Positions 45,017-53,688 are shown, counted from the first letter of the stretch. The stretch: DNA of 64,000 nt from an uncultured Erysipelotrichaceae bacterium (GCA_900314905.1 OMXA01000008.1:1-64000), one strand, 5' to 3'. The notes: generated by a model from the letters alone, not told the origin. Numbers and translations are program-made.

Positions 45017-45496
45017 TCACTTCGGATAGACCAGATGTGCCTGGTCGATATGCTTCAGGGTGTTGTTCATGTAGCGTCTGGCAAGATATCTTGCCATGTT
45101 CAGATTCTGATCCAGGTAATTGCCGCAGTCCGACGGAGCTGCTCCGGGAATATCTCCTTCATAGTCCTGGATGAAGGCAAACATTCTGATGACTAATGGA
45201 AGAATGTCTTCAGAACTGAAATCTCCCGCCAGCAGCAGATAGAAACCGGTTCTGCATCCCATCGGTCCGAAGTAGACAATCCGATCTCTGTATTCCGGAT
45301 CATTGCGCAGGAATGTTGCTCCGAGATGCTCAATCGTATGTACTTCTGCAGTATTCATGACTGGTTCCCGGTTCGGAGCAGTCATGCGCAGATCAAAGGT
45401 TGTGATGACCGTATCTCCGTACTGGTCTTTTCTGGAAACATAGACTCCTGGTTCCAGGAGCAGATGATTGATGGTAAAGCTCGTGATCTTCTCCAT
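45017..45496 (-). CDS. luxS: S-ribosylhomocysteine lyase
   Basis: Converts S-ribosylhomocysteine to homocysteine and DPD, the precursor of autoinducer-2. The 159 residues begin MEKITSFTINHLLLEPGVYV, with the metal and catalytic motif HTIEHLGATF (HxxEH), the catalytic Cys in GPMGCRTGFYL and the third metal ligand in SDCGNYLDQN. The start at 45496 sits just after the stop of the S9 peptidase (TGA-A-ATG), with CGGAGA upstream. The longer frame starting at 45538 runs into the peptidase and is not used. Confidence 0.97.
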   Translation of the reverse strand: MEKITSFTINHLLLEPGVYVSRKDQYGDTVITTFDLRMTAPNREPVMNTAEVHTIEHLGATFLRNDPEYRDRIVYFGPMGCRTGFYLLLAGDFSSEDILPLVIRMFAFIQDYEGDIPGAAPSDCGNYLDQNLNMARYLARRYMNNTLKHIDQAHLVYPK

Positions 45497-45497
45497 T

Positions 45498-47456
45498 TCA
45501 GTTCTCCGTATGCTGGGTGAACCAGACGGTGATTTCATTCAGTCTGCGGATCCGATGCTTCGGCTTGCCGGAACGGCTCAGCTCATGGTTCTCGCCATGG
45601 AAGATGCACATTCTGGTTTCAACGCCTCTTACTGTGAGTGCCTGCATCATCTGCATGCCTTGTTCCAGCGGGCAGCGATAGTCTTCATCGCTGTGAATGA
45701 ACAGGGTCGGCGTCTTGCAGCTGTCCGCATATTTCAGCGGGGAATGTGCCCAGAGTTTCTCAAAGTCATTCAATCCGGAAGCACCGCACTGATCCGGACC
45801 GAAGTACGGTCCGATATCAGAGATATAGGACATCGAGATCCAGTTGGAGATGGAACGCTGGCTGGCTGCACAGCAGAAACGGTCTGTATGGGTGATGATC
45901 CAGTTGGTCATGAAGCCGCCATAGCTGCCGCCGGTCTCGCAGACCTTCTTCGTATCGATGTTCGGATATTTCTTCAGCACTGCATCCGTGAAGTCCATCA
46001 GATTCCGGAAATCGATGTCTCCGTACTGACCGCGGATATCTGCGAAGGCATCTCCTCTTCCGTCCGAGCCGCGGATATTCGTGAAGAACACGACAAATCC
46101 CTTTGCTGCCCATACCTGCATCTCATGGAAGAAGGTTTCTCCATAGGCTGCTCTTGGTCCGCCATGTACATCGAGCACGGCTGGATATTTCTTCTTCGGA
46201 TTGAATCCTTCCGGAAGCAGAACCCACCCTTTCAGTTTCTCTCCCAGAGAGGTATAGGAGAGCGGCATCGGCTTAGCAATATATCTGTCCTTCAGGAGTT
46301 CCTCATTGAGCGACGTGATGCGCACTGCTCTTCCGGTTCCTTCCTGCACATAGACTTCTGCCACATGATTCCAGTCCTGATAGACGGCGGCAAGCTTCGT
46401 TCCTTTCACATCAAAGCTTCCCGTCATGCCCGGCTTATCCCAGATGGTCTTCCTGGCAAAATTTCCATCGAATGCATAGATGCATGTATGATCCTGTTCT
46501 GTTCCTTCCGTATAGAGGAACGCTCCATCGGTGCAGAAGCTTCCGCTGTCTTCCATCGTATCGCCGCAGACACTGTTATTCAGCGAAACTTCCGGGCGAT
46601 AGACTTCTGTCAGTTTCCTGTCCTTCAGAAGGTACAGGTTCATCGTCTCATTGACGCCATATGCTTTCATATCAGATGCTTCAGCATACAGCTGCCCTTT
46701 CAGAATCCAGAGCGACCCGAAGGAATGGTCGTTTCTGCCATAAAGAACCGCAGTCCTGCCGCGCTTGGTATCATAGCCGTATACCTTTGAAGTCAGCGGC
46801 TGATGGCCAGTCCATTCATTGCCCGTATAATAGAGCATCTCCCCATCCGCAAGCAGGAAACCGGTATCAAAGGAAGGCTTCGTGATCCGTTCAATCTGAA
46901 GTTCCGGCTCTGTCTTCACAAGAAATAAAGCGGTGCGTCTCTGATTCGTGAAGCCGAGGCCATTGACCCAGTATGGGACTTCATCCACGACCTGATAGTC
47001 TGCTTCTGCTTTCTTCTCTTCGCTTCTGCGTTTTCTGGTTTTTTCGTCTGCGCAATAAGCGTCCGGATCTCTGCTGTCGATGAGGCCGAGTGCAGCATAG
47101 ACAGATCCTCTGACCTTCTTCATCGAAGTCAGGATGAATGGGAGCGTGATCCATGGTTCTGCTTCGCCGCCATGGATATTCATACGGAACAGTTCTGAGG
47201 TTCCGTCTTTTCCCTGCGGGCTCTTCCGTTTCAGGATCAGGGTTTCATTGTCATCCCAGAACAAGGAAGAAGCGTCCAGAGAATAAGTGACCTGTCTGCT
47301 CTTTTTTCCATCATAGAGCCAGACTGACGTATGATACGTATTCTGTTCCAGGTCTCCCTGGGTCACATCGAAGCTGAGAGTTTTCCCATCCGGGCTGTAG
47401 TTCAGATTGCCCGGAATCCGGTATGCGGCGATATCACTGATTTCAATAGGTTTCAT
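45498..47456 (-). CDS. S9 family prolyl oligopeptidase
   Basis: A serine peptidase (acylaminoacyl-peptidase/DPP type) of 652 residues. An N-terminal beta-propeller (about 1-385) is followed by the alpha/beta-hydrolase with nucleophile motif GGSYGGFMTNW, Asp in FIHSDEDYRCP and His in FHGENHELSRSGKP. The oxyanion-type HGGPRAAYGETFF is also present. No signal peptide, so it is a cytosolic oligopeptidase. It starts 4 nt inside the end of nudF and ends 1 nt before luxS. No direct link to the methyl cycle is known. Confidence 0.93.
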   Translation of the reverse strand: MKPIEISDIAAYRIPGNLNYSPDGKTLSFDVTQGDLEQNTYHTSVWLYDGKKSRQVTYSLDASSLFWDDNETLILKRKSPQGKDGTSELFRMNIHGGEAEPWITLPFILTSMKKVRGSVYAALGLIDSRDPDAYCADEKTRKRRSEEKKAEADYQVVDEVPYWVNGLGFTNQRRTALFLVKTEPELQIERITKPSFDTGFLLADGEMLYYTGNEWTGHQPLTSKVYGYDTKRGRTAVLYGRNDHSFGSLWILKGQLYAEASDMKAYGVNETMNLYLLKDRKLTEVYRPEVSLNNSVCGDTMEDSGSFCTDGAFLYTEGTEQDHTCIYAFDGNFARKTIWDKPGMTGSFDVKGTKLAAVYQDWNHVAEVYVQEGTGRAVRITSLNEELLKDRYIAKPMPLSYTSLGEKLKGWVLLPEGFNPKKKYPAVLDVHGGPRAAYGETFFHEMQVWAAKGFVVFFTNIRGSDGRGDAFADIRGQYGDIDFRNLMDFTDAVLKKYPNIDTKKVCETGGSYGGFMTNWIITHTDRFCCAASQRSISNWISMSYISDIGPYFGPDQCGASGLNDFEKLWAHSPLKYADSCKTPTLFIHSDEDYRCPLEQGMQMMQALTVRGVETRMCIFHGENHELSRSGKPKHRIRRLNEITVWFTQHTEN

Positions 47457-47992
47457 GAGTCTGCTTTCATCTCCCTGACCAGAAAGGTCATTGCAATGGT
47501 CTTGGCATCCTGGATCTTTCCCCGGACAATCAGGTCTGTGATTTCTTCCAGAGTCATCCGCGATACATTGAGATATTCATCCGGATCCAGATGCTGTCCG
47601 CGATATTCTCCTTTGCGGCAGTAGTACATATCGATGACTTCTTCATCATAGGCCGGAGTCGGCATCATCCTGCCGAGGTAGGTGAAGTCTGTTCCTTCAT
47701 ATCCGGTTTCCTCGATGATTTCTCTGGATGCGGTCGTGAAGGGGTCTTCTCCTTTTTCTTTCTTGCCAGCTGGGTATTCGATGGTTTCCAGGCGCTGAGC
47801 ATATCTCCATTGGGTCACGAGAAAGAATTTCCCTGCCTCATCTTCCATGGCGATTCCGACCCCGCCCGGATGTTCCACGACTTCCCGTTCGACGATCTTT
47901 CCATCCGGCATCTCTGCCTGGTCCATGCGTACATTGATGATTTTTCCGCTGTATACAGTCTGTTCAGACACTGTTTTCTCTTTCAGGTCCAT
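47453..47992 (-). CDS. nudF: Nudix hydrolase (ADP-ribose pyrophosphatase type)
   Basis: A 179-residue Nudix enzyme. The Nudix box is readable as GKKEKGEDPFTTASREIIEE followed by TGY (REUxEExGU), with upstream EYPAGKKEKG and N-terminal EREVVEHPGGVGI, which fits ADP-ribose hydrolases. ATG 47992 is chosen because AGGAGG lies 6 nt upstream; the longer frame uses a TTG. It heads the operon nudF-S9 peptidase-luxS-mtnN. The exact nucleotide substrate is inferred only from family resemblance. Confidence 0.88.
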   Translation of the reverse strand: MDLKEKTVSEQTVYSGKIINVRMDQAEMPDGKIVEREVVEHPGGVGIAMEDEAGKFFLVTQWRYAQRLETIEYPAGKKEKGEDPFTTASREIIEETGYEGTDFTYLGRMMPTPAYDEEVIDMYYCRKGEYRGQHLDPDEYLNVSRMTLEEITDLIVRGKIQDAKTIAMTFLVREMKADS

Positions 47993-48014
47993 GCGTGCCT
48001 CCTGCTCCAATATC

Positions 48015-48044
48015 TTAACGCATGCGGCGCTTTTCTGCGATAAT
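48015..48044 (+). promoter_or_regulatory. Promoter of the DNPH1-like gene
   Basis: TTAACG and GATAAT are 18 bp apart, with the gene start 20 nt after the -10. Confidence 0.4.
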
Positions 48045-48063
48045 GGGGAACAGAGGAACGCTT

Positions 48064-48480
48064 ATGAATCAGAAGGTATATTTTGCAGGTTCCATCCGCG
48101 GCGGCAGAGCGGATGCAGAACTTTATCGGGATCTGATTGAATACATCAGCAGGACAGATCGCGTGCTGACGGAACAGGTCGGCGATCTGAAACGCTCGAT
48201 TCTGGAACAGGGAAGAGGCAGAGACCATGAGATCTATGAACAGGATACTGCCTGGCTCAGGGAATGCGATCTGGTCATTGCAGAGTGCACGCATCCGTCG
48301 CTGGGCGTCGGATATGAGATGGCTTATGCAGAGAAATATGAAAAGCCGGTATATATCTTCTACCGGCATCAGGAATGCGAGCTCTCAGCAATGCTTGCCG
48401 GAGATCCGTATTTCCATATTCAGTCTTATGAAACCAGAGATGAACTGCTCAGGAGAATCGATGAGATCCTGAACCGATGA
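48064..48480 (+). CDS. 2'-deoxynucleoside 5'-phosphate N-hydrolase (DNPH1/Rcl-like)
   Basis: Predicted to cleave the N-glycosidic bond of deoxynucleoside monophosphates (nucleotide-pool cleaning). The 138 residues start MNQKVYFAGSIRGGRADAEL (the SIRGGR phosphate-binding loop), then RVLTEQVGD, EQDTAWLRECDLVIAECTHP and PSLGVGYEMAYA, which carries the likely catalytic Glu; these match DNPH1. AGAGGA precedes the ATG. It is a single gene facing away from nudF and convergent with the phosphatase gene, with no space between the two stops. No separate terminator is visible. Confidence 0.88.
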   Translation: MNQKVYFAGSIRGGRADAELYRDLIEYISRTDRVLTEQVGDLKRSILEQGRGRDHEIYEQDTAWLRECDLVIAECTHPSLGVGYEMAYAEKYEKPVYIFYRHQECELSAMLAGDPYFHIQSYETRDELLRRIDEILNR

Positions 48481-49248
48481 TCAGACCAGATACATATCCT
48501 GGATCCGCTTCAGCCTGGAACGATCCAGACCGTATTCTTCAATCAGATAGTTGGAATAGGAACCGTACTTCTCCTTGATGGCGTCCAGTACTGCCTGTCC
48601 GATTTCTTTTCGCACGCCAGCCTGCATCTGGATGAGCGTTCCGAGTTCAGGACTCTTTTCGATCTGATCATGGAATTCCTGCTCAGCTGCTTCGATCATG
48701 TTTTTCCGGTACTCATTGGATTTCAGATAATCCTGGAGAATCGTTTCTTCCGGAATGCCCAGTGCCATCAGAAGAACCATGGCCGCGACGCCGGTGCGAT
48801 CCTTGCCGGTGGCACAATGAAACAGAAGAGGAGTCTTCCCCTGCTCGATTGCATTCATCAATGCATGCAGGGCTTCATTCTCAAATGGCATGGCGGTATA
48901 ATAGCGGACCAGTTTCCGCAATTGCTCAACCGCTGCTTCACCAGTCTGGTGCATGCCCTCAGGAGAGAAGTCGATCTGTTCTCCGAACTTGCTGACAGTA
49001 TTGCTGTGATGAATGAGCTCCGTTCCTGAAATGATCGGATCCGGATGACGTTTCTGTTCATAATCCGCTCGAAGATCAAGGATGTACTTCAGATTCTGAT
49101 CTTTCAGGGCACCGATCTCTTCTTCGCTCAGATGGTAAAGACCTCCGGAACGGAAAAAAACTCCTTTTCTGATCTTCCTGCCGTCTTTTGCCTGATATCC
49201 GCCGAGATCGCGGACATTGTTTTCTCTATTGATCTGATTGATATTCAT
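48481..49248 (-). CDS. Protein-tyrosine phosphatase (tyrosine/lipid dual type)
   Basis: A 255-residue phosphatase of the Y_phosphatase3/LipA-like group. The N-terminus NVRDLGGYQAKDGRKIRKG is typical. The catalytic P-loop is HCATGKDRTGVAAM (Cx5R with a Lys-Asp inside, as in enzymes that act on phosphoinositides as well as phosphotyrosine). No signal peptide is visible. It may be cytosolic or released; related proteins act as virulence factors in Listeria and mycobacteria. The ribosome site AAGGTG is 8 nt before the ATG. It is a single gene downstream of the exported-protein terminator. Confidence 0.88.
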   Translation of the reverse strand: MNINQINRENNVRDLGGYQAKDGRKIRKGVFFRSGGLYHLSEEEIGALKDQNLKYILDLRADYEQKRHPDPIISGTELIHHSNTVSKFGEQIDFSPEGMHQTGEAAVEQLRKLVRYYTAMPFENEALHALMNAIEQGKTPLLFHCATGKDRTGVAAMVLLMALGIPEETILQDYLKSNEYRKNMIEAAEQEFHDQIEKSPELGTLIQMQAGVRKEIGQAVLDAIKEKYGSYSNYLIEEYGLDRSRLKRIQDMYLV

Positions 49249-49331
49249 ATCCGAAACACCTTGTTTTCATCTTAGCAGAGATTTGTGAGAATGGGATGAA
49301 AATGCATGGCTGTTTCCTGCGTGCAGGTATA

Positions 49332-49368
49332 GAAAAACCGACCCCGTTTCAGGAATCGGTTCTTTTTC
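49332..49368. terminator. Terminator after the exported protein pair
   Basis: A 10-bp stem with two G-U pairs (AACCGATTCC/GGGGTCGGTT) carries U-runs on both strands. It serves the minus-strand exported-protein gene. Confidence 0.8.
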
Positions 49369-49372
49369 CAGC

Positions 49373-50422
49373 TCAGTAAGTCTTCTGGTTCGGATTCAGC
49401 GTGCTGTCCACACCGAAGCCTGCAATCTTCCAGGTTCCGCCGACATTGAGCATCGTCATCTGATAGCCGCAATGCCAGGTGCGGTCTACATCCCCATTGG
49501 AAGCGTAGTAGTCGAAGATGACATTGGCAATCATGGAATCCTCGGACTGCCTGACGATCTTCAGGGCTGCTTCATTGGAATAGGTCGGAGTGCCGTGGGC
49601 AGTAAACCATTGATTCTGGACTCCGGATACTCTCTGATAGAAGTCGCTGTCCGTGATGGAGATTGCGGCAACTGCCCCGATGCCATTATCCTGTGCCGGC
49701 CAGCCTGCGCAGATCTTGGCGTCGCTGATCAGCGTGCTGGCAAGATCGGAATCAGAAGAAGCGTCTTCGCCGACATAGATCGTATTGCTAGTGACATCCC
49801 TGATCGTGGTGTACCCGCTCTGGCCGGTTACTTCAACGGTCGGTTCATTGATCATGCCATCGACTTCATAGACATCGACCAGCGGCGCGGAAGAGGAATC
49901 TGAGAGGCCGCTGTAGTTATCTGCCGGGACTGCTGTCTTGGTCTGGTGAGCACTTGCATCAAGTCCGTTGATCGTGATGGAGAGACCGGTCGGCACCTCA
50001 ACCTTGTAGTCTTTCTGTCCATTGAAGATCGTTGCCGATGCCCAGGTTCCATCGCTCTGCTGAACAGAACGGAGATTTGCGATATGAACATTGTCGGAAT
50101 TGTACAGCTTGTATTCCTTGACCGAATCGCTGTCATTGACGACGGAATACTGTACGCTGGAAAGTCCGTCATAGACTGATTTCAGAGCATCGTTATAGTC
50201 ACTTTCAGCATTGAGATGATTCACGACTTTCAGGGATTCAGAATAGAGATCGGAACCAGACTGGTATGCTCCGATATATTCCCTGATCAGATCTGCAGGA
50301 GCTGCTGCTTCTTCCGCAGATGCGTCGATGAGATTCTTCGGCGTGACTTTTCCGACGGCCAGGCCGGTAATGGCTGCTGCACAGATCACAGCAGCTGCTT
50401 TCTTCCATGAAATGCGCATCAT
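49373..50422 (-). CDS. Exported protein of unknown function
   Basis: A 349-residue protein with an N-terminal signal or anchor (KKAAAVICAAAITGLAVG) and no recognised enzyme motif. The C-terminal 120 residues (SDFYQRVSGVQNQWFTAHGT to WKIAGFGVDSTLNPN) have the look of an NTF2-like or TcaA-type tail (tentative). A central beta-rich part contains VPTGLSITINGLDAS, similar in style to extracellular repeat domains. Its ATG overlaps the stop of the phosphodiester glycosidase gene (TGATG), so both are co-translated. Either of two adjacent Met codons (50422 or 50419) may be used. Confidence 0.75.
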   Translation of the reverse strand: MMRISWKKAAAVICAAAITGLAVGKVTPKNLIDASAEEAAAPADLIREYIGAYQSGSDLYSESLKVVNHLNAESDYNDALKSVYDGLSSVQYSVVNDSDSVKEYKLYNSDNVHIANLRSVQQSDGTWASATIFNGQKDYKVEVPTGLSITINGLDASAHQTKTAVPADNYSGLSDSSSAPLVDVYEVDGMINEPTVEVTGQSGYTTIRDVTSNTIYVGEDASSDSDLASTLISDAKICAGWPAQDNGIGAVAAISITDSDFYQRVSGVQNQWFTAHGTPTYSNEAALKIVRQSEDSMIANVIFDYYASNGDVDRTWHCGYQMTMLNVGGTWKIAGFGVDSTLNPNQKTY

Positions 50423-51318
50423 CAGTTGTTTCCCTCCCCTTCCTTGACCAGGAATACGGTCGGCAGATTGCGGGATCCGTACATGGAGACCGTGTTGTTC
50501 ACGTATTCGCCGTTATACATCATGGCGCTGGAGTTGCCGCCATCGAGATTCGCAGCATTGATTGCATCATATGCCTGGAATACCTTCACTACATCGCCGT
50601 ATTCCGCGCCGAAGGAAGAAGGTCCTCTGCCGTCGATGACCAGCAGCAGGAAAGTGCCGTCTCCTGCCTGACCGATGGCAGTACGCGGATTGAGCATTGC
50701 CAGATTCGTGGTGCTGTAGTCGAAGACATCTTCGTAGTTATTGATATAGATCGGTCCGAAGGTGACTGCTTCCTGTACGCCCCAGCTCAGGGCATCCTGA
50801 GCAGTTGCGCCTGCACAGACCAGCTTGTTATTCGAATCGATGCCGATGATATCAGAATATTCGCTCAGGCTTCCGGATACGAGCTGGCCATTATGGATCA
50901 CGATGCCCTGCGGCTGACTGCCGTCGCCATGTCCGCCGACATCGATGAAGCCGCCGGCATTGATTCCTGCGACTGCATTGAAGTCTTTCATGTAGGTATC
51001 AAGATCCGGAGCAGCCCCGCCGCTTGCCAGATTCGGATTGACTTCCACGGAGATATCGCTCGGGTCATGCACCAGCATCATCCAGCCCTCATAAGTAGAT
51101 CCGGAGATGTGCTCGAAGCGGATGTCATCAATATTCTCGTCTCCGGCAAATTCCGTGACTTCAATGTCAGCAGAAACCGGCTTGGTCTCAGTTTCGCTTC
51201 CGGATGCGGCCGATGCAGAAGCAGCACTGCCGGATGCTTCGGAGCAGCTGGTGCAGACAAGAGCAGAGAGAACCGCCAGTACCGGCAGCTTCATGCCGCG
51301 ATGGGTATTATTTTTCAT
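50422..51318 (-). CDS. Exported phosphodiester glycosidase (NAGPA-domain) protein
   Basis: A 298-residue extracytoplasmic protein. The N-terminal hydrophobic segment (LPVLAVLSALVCTSCSEASG) and a following Ala/Ser-rich linker suggest a lipoprotein or secreted protein, although the lipobox is imperfect. The NAGPA domain (about 60-295) has GINAGGFIDVGG, the LDGGNSSAM motif (NLDGGNSSAMMYNGEYVNN) and NPRTAIGQAGDGTFLLLVID, matching enzymes that remove sugar phosphodiesters and polysaccharide-related caps. The natural substrate is unknown; wall teichoic acid or exopolysaccharide is possible. AAAGGA precedes the ATG. Confidence 0.85.
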   Translation of the reverse strand: MKNNTHRGMKLPVLAVLSALVCTSCSEASGSAASASAASGSETETKPVSADIEVTEFAGDENIDDIRFEHISGSTYEGWMMLVHDPSDISVEVNPNLASGGAAPDLDTYMKDFNAVAGINAGGFIDVGGHGDGSQPQGIVIHNGQLVSGSLSEYSDIIGIDSNNKLVCAGATAQDALSWGVQEAVTFGPIYINNYEDVFDYSTTNLAMLNPRTAIGQAGDGTFLLLVIDGRGPSSFGAEYGDVVKVFQAYDAINAANLDGGNSSAMMYNGEYVNNTVSMYGSRNLPTVFLVKEGEGNN

Positions 51319-51336
51319 GTTCTGTTTTCCTTTCCA

Positions 51337-51370
51337 ATAAAAACGGGGAGCCGGAATCTCCGCTCCCCGG
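51337..51370 (-). terminator. Terminator of gpmI
   Basis: Stem CGGGGAGC/GCTCCCCG with a 10-nt loop and a U-run on the minus strand, 15 nt after the gpmI stop. Confidence 0.85.
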
Positions 51371-51384
51371 AAAGTAATTCTGAA

Positions 51385-52968
51385 TTACTTGATGATGGAC
51401 TCCAGCCACTCTTCCGGCTTCTCGAACCCAAGCAGCTGAACAACAGTTGCAGCGACATTGGCAAGTCCGAAATCGCCATCCTTGATTTCCGTTCCTTCCG
51501 GTCCGTTGTAGATTGCGAACGGCACTCTTGCCAGAGAGTGCGAAGTCTTCGGCTTCGGCGATCCATCCGGGTTGGTTCCCTTGTCGTACATCTCATCAGA
51601 GTTGCCGTGATCTGCCACGACGATGAGTGCATAGTCTGCCTTCCTGCAGGCATCCATGATGCGGCGCAGGGAAAGATCAACTGCTTCGACACCGATCAGA
51701 GTTGCTTCATAGTTGCCAGTATGGCCGACCATATCACCATTCGGGTAATTGCAGCGCAGGAACTGATACTTGCCGCTTTCGATGGCAGCGATCATCTTAT
51801 CCGTAACTTCTTCTGCCTTCATCCATGGCTTCAGATCAAACGGAATGACATCAGAAGGAACTTCCTCCCAGGTCTCCAGCTTGTCGTCGAACTTCTCGGA
51901 ACGGTTGCCATTCCAGAAATACGTCACATGTCCGAACTTCTGAGTCTCGGAGCACGCATAGCTGTATACGCCCTTCTTGACAAGGAACTCCGACATCGTG
52001 TGCTCGATGTGCGGCGGTTCAACCAGGAAGTGATCCGGCAGCTTGAGGTCGCCGTCATACTGCAGCATGCCAGCGTAATAGACTTGCGGCTTCTTCGGCA
52101 TCGGGAACTTGTCGAAGCCCTTGTTCATATAATCAAATGCCTTGGAAATCTCGACTGCACGGTCCCCGCGGAAATTGAAGAGAATCACGGAGTCCCCGTC
52201 ATCGATTGTTCCGGCTGGCTTGCCATCCCTGGCAACGACGAAGCCTGGCAGATACTGGTCGGTATAGCCGCCTTCCTTGCGATAGGTTTCAATCGCTTCT
52301 TTCGCTGAAGCGAACTGTCTGCCATCGCCCATCACATGGATGTGCCATCCCTTTTCAACCATGGACCAGTCTGCTTCATAGCGGTCCATCGTGATGACCA
52401 TGCGGCCGCCGCCGGAAGCGATGCAGCCGTGGAACGTATCATCATTGAGTTCCTGGAATACTGCTTCCAGCTGATCCACATACTTCAGTGCAGAAGTTTC
52501 CGGAACATCACGGCCATCCAGCAGAGCATGCACACGCACTTCATGGATGCCTTCCTTCTTGGCTTCCTGAATCATTGCAATCAGATGAGAGATATTGGAG
52601 TGCACGTTGCCATCAGACAGCAGGCCGATGAAATGCAGCTTCCCGTCATGTGCCTTCACATAGTCTGCAGCACCCTTCCAGGCTTCGCTGCTGTAGATCT
52701 TTCCGGACTCGATGCTCTCATTGACGAGCTTCGCTCCTTGCGAATAGATCTGTCCGCATCCTAATGCATTATGTCCGACTTCCGAGTTGCCCATATCCTT
52801 GTCGCTCGGCAGGCCGACGGCGGTACCGCTTGCCTTGATCGTGGTATGCGGCCATTTCGTCATCAGTTCATCAATCTGCGGTTTGTAGGCATGAAGCACA
52901 GCATTTCCGCTGTCTTTGTCTGTCCAGCCCACACCGTCCATAACTACCAGTACTACCGGTTTGCTCAT
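51385..52968 (-). CDS. gpmI: 2,3-bisphosphoglycerate-independent phosphoglycerate mutase
   Basis: A Mn-dependent glycolytic enzyme that interconverts 3- and 2-phosphoglycerate. The 527 residues (family about 510) begin MSKPVVLVVMDGVGWTDKDS, with the phosphoserine nucleophile in DMGNSEVGHNALG and metal ligands later in RGDRAVEIS and VVADHGNSDEM. The ATG follows AAGGAGACCACAT, with a TATATT -10 about 30 nt upstream. It is an isolated gene with its own terminator. It is one of two glycolytic genes in the window, with gap. Confidence 0.97.
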   Translation of the reverse strand: MSKPVVLVVMDGVGWTDKDSGNAVLHAYKPQIDELMTKWPHTTIKASGTAVGLPSDKDMGNSEVGHNALGCGQIYSQGAKLVNESIESGKIYSSEAWKGAADYVKAHDGKLHFIGLLSDGNVHSNISHLIAMIQEAKKEGIHEVRVHALLDGRDVPETSALKYVDQLEAVFQELNDDTFHGCIASGGGRMVITMDRYEADWSMVEKGWHIHVMGDGRQFASAKEAIETYRKEGGYTDQYLPGFVVARDGKPAGTIDDGDSVILFNFRGDRAVEISKAFDYMNKGFDKFPMPKKPQVYYAGMLQYDGDLKLPDHFLVEPPHIEHTMSEFLVKKGVYSYACSETQKFGHVTYFWNGNRSEKFDDKLETWEEVPSDVIPFDLKPWMKAEEVTDKMIAAIESGKYQFLRCNYPNGDMVGHTGNYEATLIGVEAVDLSLRRIMDACRKADYALIVVADHGNSDEMYDKGTNPDGSPKPKTSHSLARVPFAIYNGPEGTEIKDGDFGLANVAATVVQLLGFEKPEEWLESIIK

Positions 52969-53061
52969 ATGTGGTCTCCTTTTCTTACCGCCTATTAATA
53001 TAGCACACCGGCATGATCCCTTCGGAAGGATTTCACAAAGCAGATATTAATGTTGCATTAA

Positions 53062-53083
53062 GAAAAACCGGTTTCCCGGCTTA
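53062..53083 (-). terminator. Terminator of the EIIA-like gene
   Basis: AAGCCGG-GAAA-CCGGTTT with a GNRA-type loop and a U-run on the minus strand. The stem overlaps the stop codon. Confidence 0.75.
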
Positions 53084-53560
53084 ATCTTCTCCGTATTCAA
53101 TAATCGGTTCCATGCAGCTGCGCTCAAGATGGATTTCCGTGCGGGTATGATCGGCTGCACAGGGCAGAACCGTAATCACACTCGTATCAAACTCTTTTTC
53201 ATTGCTGGAAAGATCCAGCTTCAGAATCGGTTCTCCATGATGGACCCTGGCTCCGCGAGTTTTCAGAATTCTGAGGCCGCGGATCTTCTGATCTCTGCCG
53301 CAGATCCCGATTCTGACTTCAATATACTGACCATCCTCAGTACGCATCTGGAAGAGTTTTCCATTGCAGTCAATGCGCGTGACAACTCCATCTGCAGGAG
53401 CTTTCACTAAACCGTTTTCCGGCATGACTGCAAATCCGTCTCCGATCATCCGCTCAGAGATCTGATGATCGCGTACCATGGTGATCGGATAGATTTTTCC
53501 GATACATGGCGAATAGATCTTCCCGTATGCCGCCTTCCGGCGGAACAGATGTAATAGCAT
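53081..53560 (-). CDS. EIIA-Glc-like protein lacking catalytic histidines
   Basis: 159 residues (start 53560, ribosome site GGGGGA) with the fold signatures of glucose-type PTS EIIA: IYSPCIGKIYPITMV, IGDGFAVMPENGLVKAPADG and ILKTRGARVHHGEPILKLDL. In active EIIA the phosphoryl-accepting His lies in VHFGID and a second His in NHAFSI. Here the aligned residues are Arg83 (EVRIGI) and Lys68 (NGKLF), so phosphotransfer is not expected. No EIIB or EIIC is adjacent. It may be a regulatory or sugar-phosphate sensing paralogue. It is divergent from phnD over a 190-bp region with a 15-bp inverted repeat. The -10 (TAAATT) overlaps a repeat half-site. Confidence 0.7.
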   Translation of the reverse strand: MLLHLFRRKAAYGKIYSPCIGKIYPITMVRDHQISERMIGDGFAVMPENGLVKAPADGVVTRIDCNGKLFQMRTEDGQYIEVRIGICGRDQKIRGLRILKTRGARVHHGEPILKLDLSSNEKEFDTSVITVLPCAADHTRTEIHLERSCMEPIIEYGED

Positions 53561-53600
53561 AATCCCCCGATTGCTGTGAAAAACAGCGCTACAATCTGCT

Positions 53601-53628
53601 AATTTACTCGTTTCTGATGAAAATGCAA
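53601..53628 (-). promoter_or_regulatory. Promoter of the EIIA-like gene
   Basis: TTGCAT and TAAATT with 16-bp spacing. The -10 coincides with AATTTACT, a copy of the half-site of the upstream palindrome. Confidence 0.45.
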
Positions 53629-53639
53629 CTTCATGTATC

Positions 53640-53677
53640 AAGTAAATTCTTACAGGCACATATGTAAGAATTTACTT
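53640..53677. repeat. 15-bp perfect inverted repeat between EIIA-like gene and phnD
   Basis: The left arm (53640-53654, AAGTAAATTCTTACA) and the right arm (53663-53677, TGTAAGAATTTACTT) are exact reverse complements separated by 8 bp. It ends 11 bp before the phnD -35. There is no U-run, so it is not a terminator. The most likely use is as an operator for a dimeric regulator. Confidence 0.85.
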
Positions 53678-53688
53678 ATCGGTCAGTA

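Noticed and set aside
50407..52308. 633-codon plus-strand frame
   Set aside because: It spans the antisense of two unrelated genes and a terminator, so it is a composition artefact.
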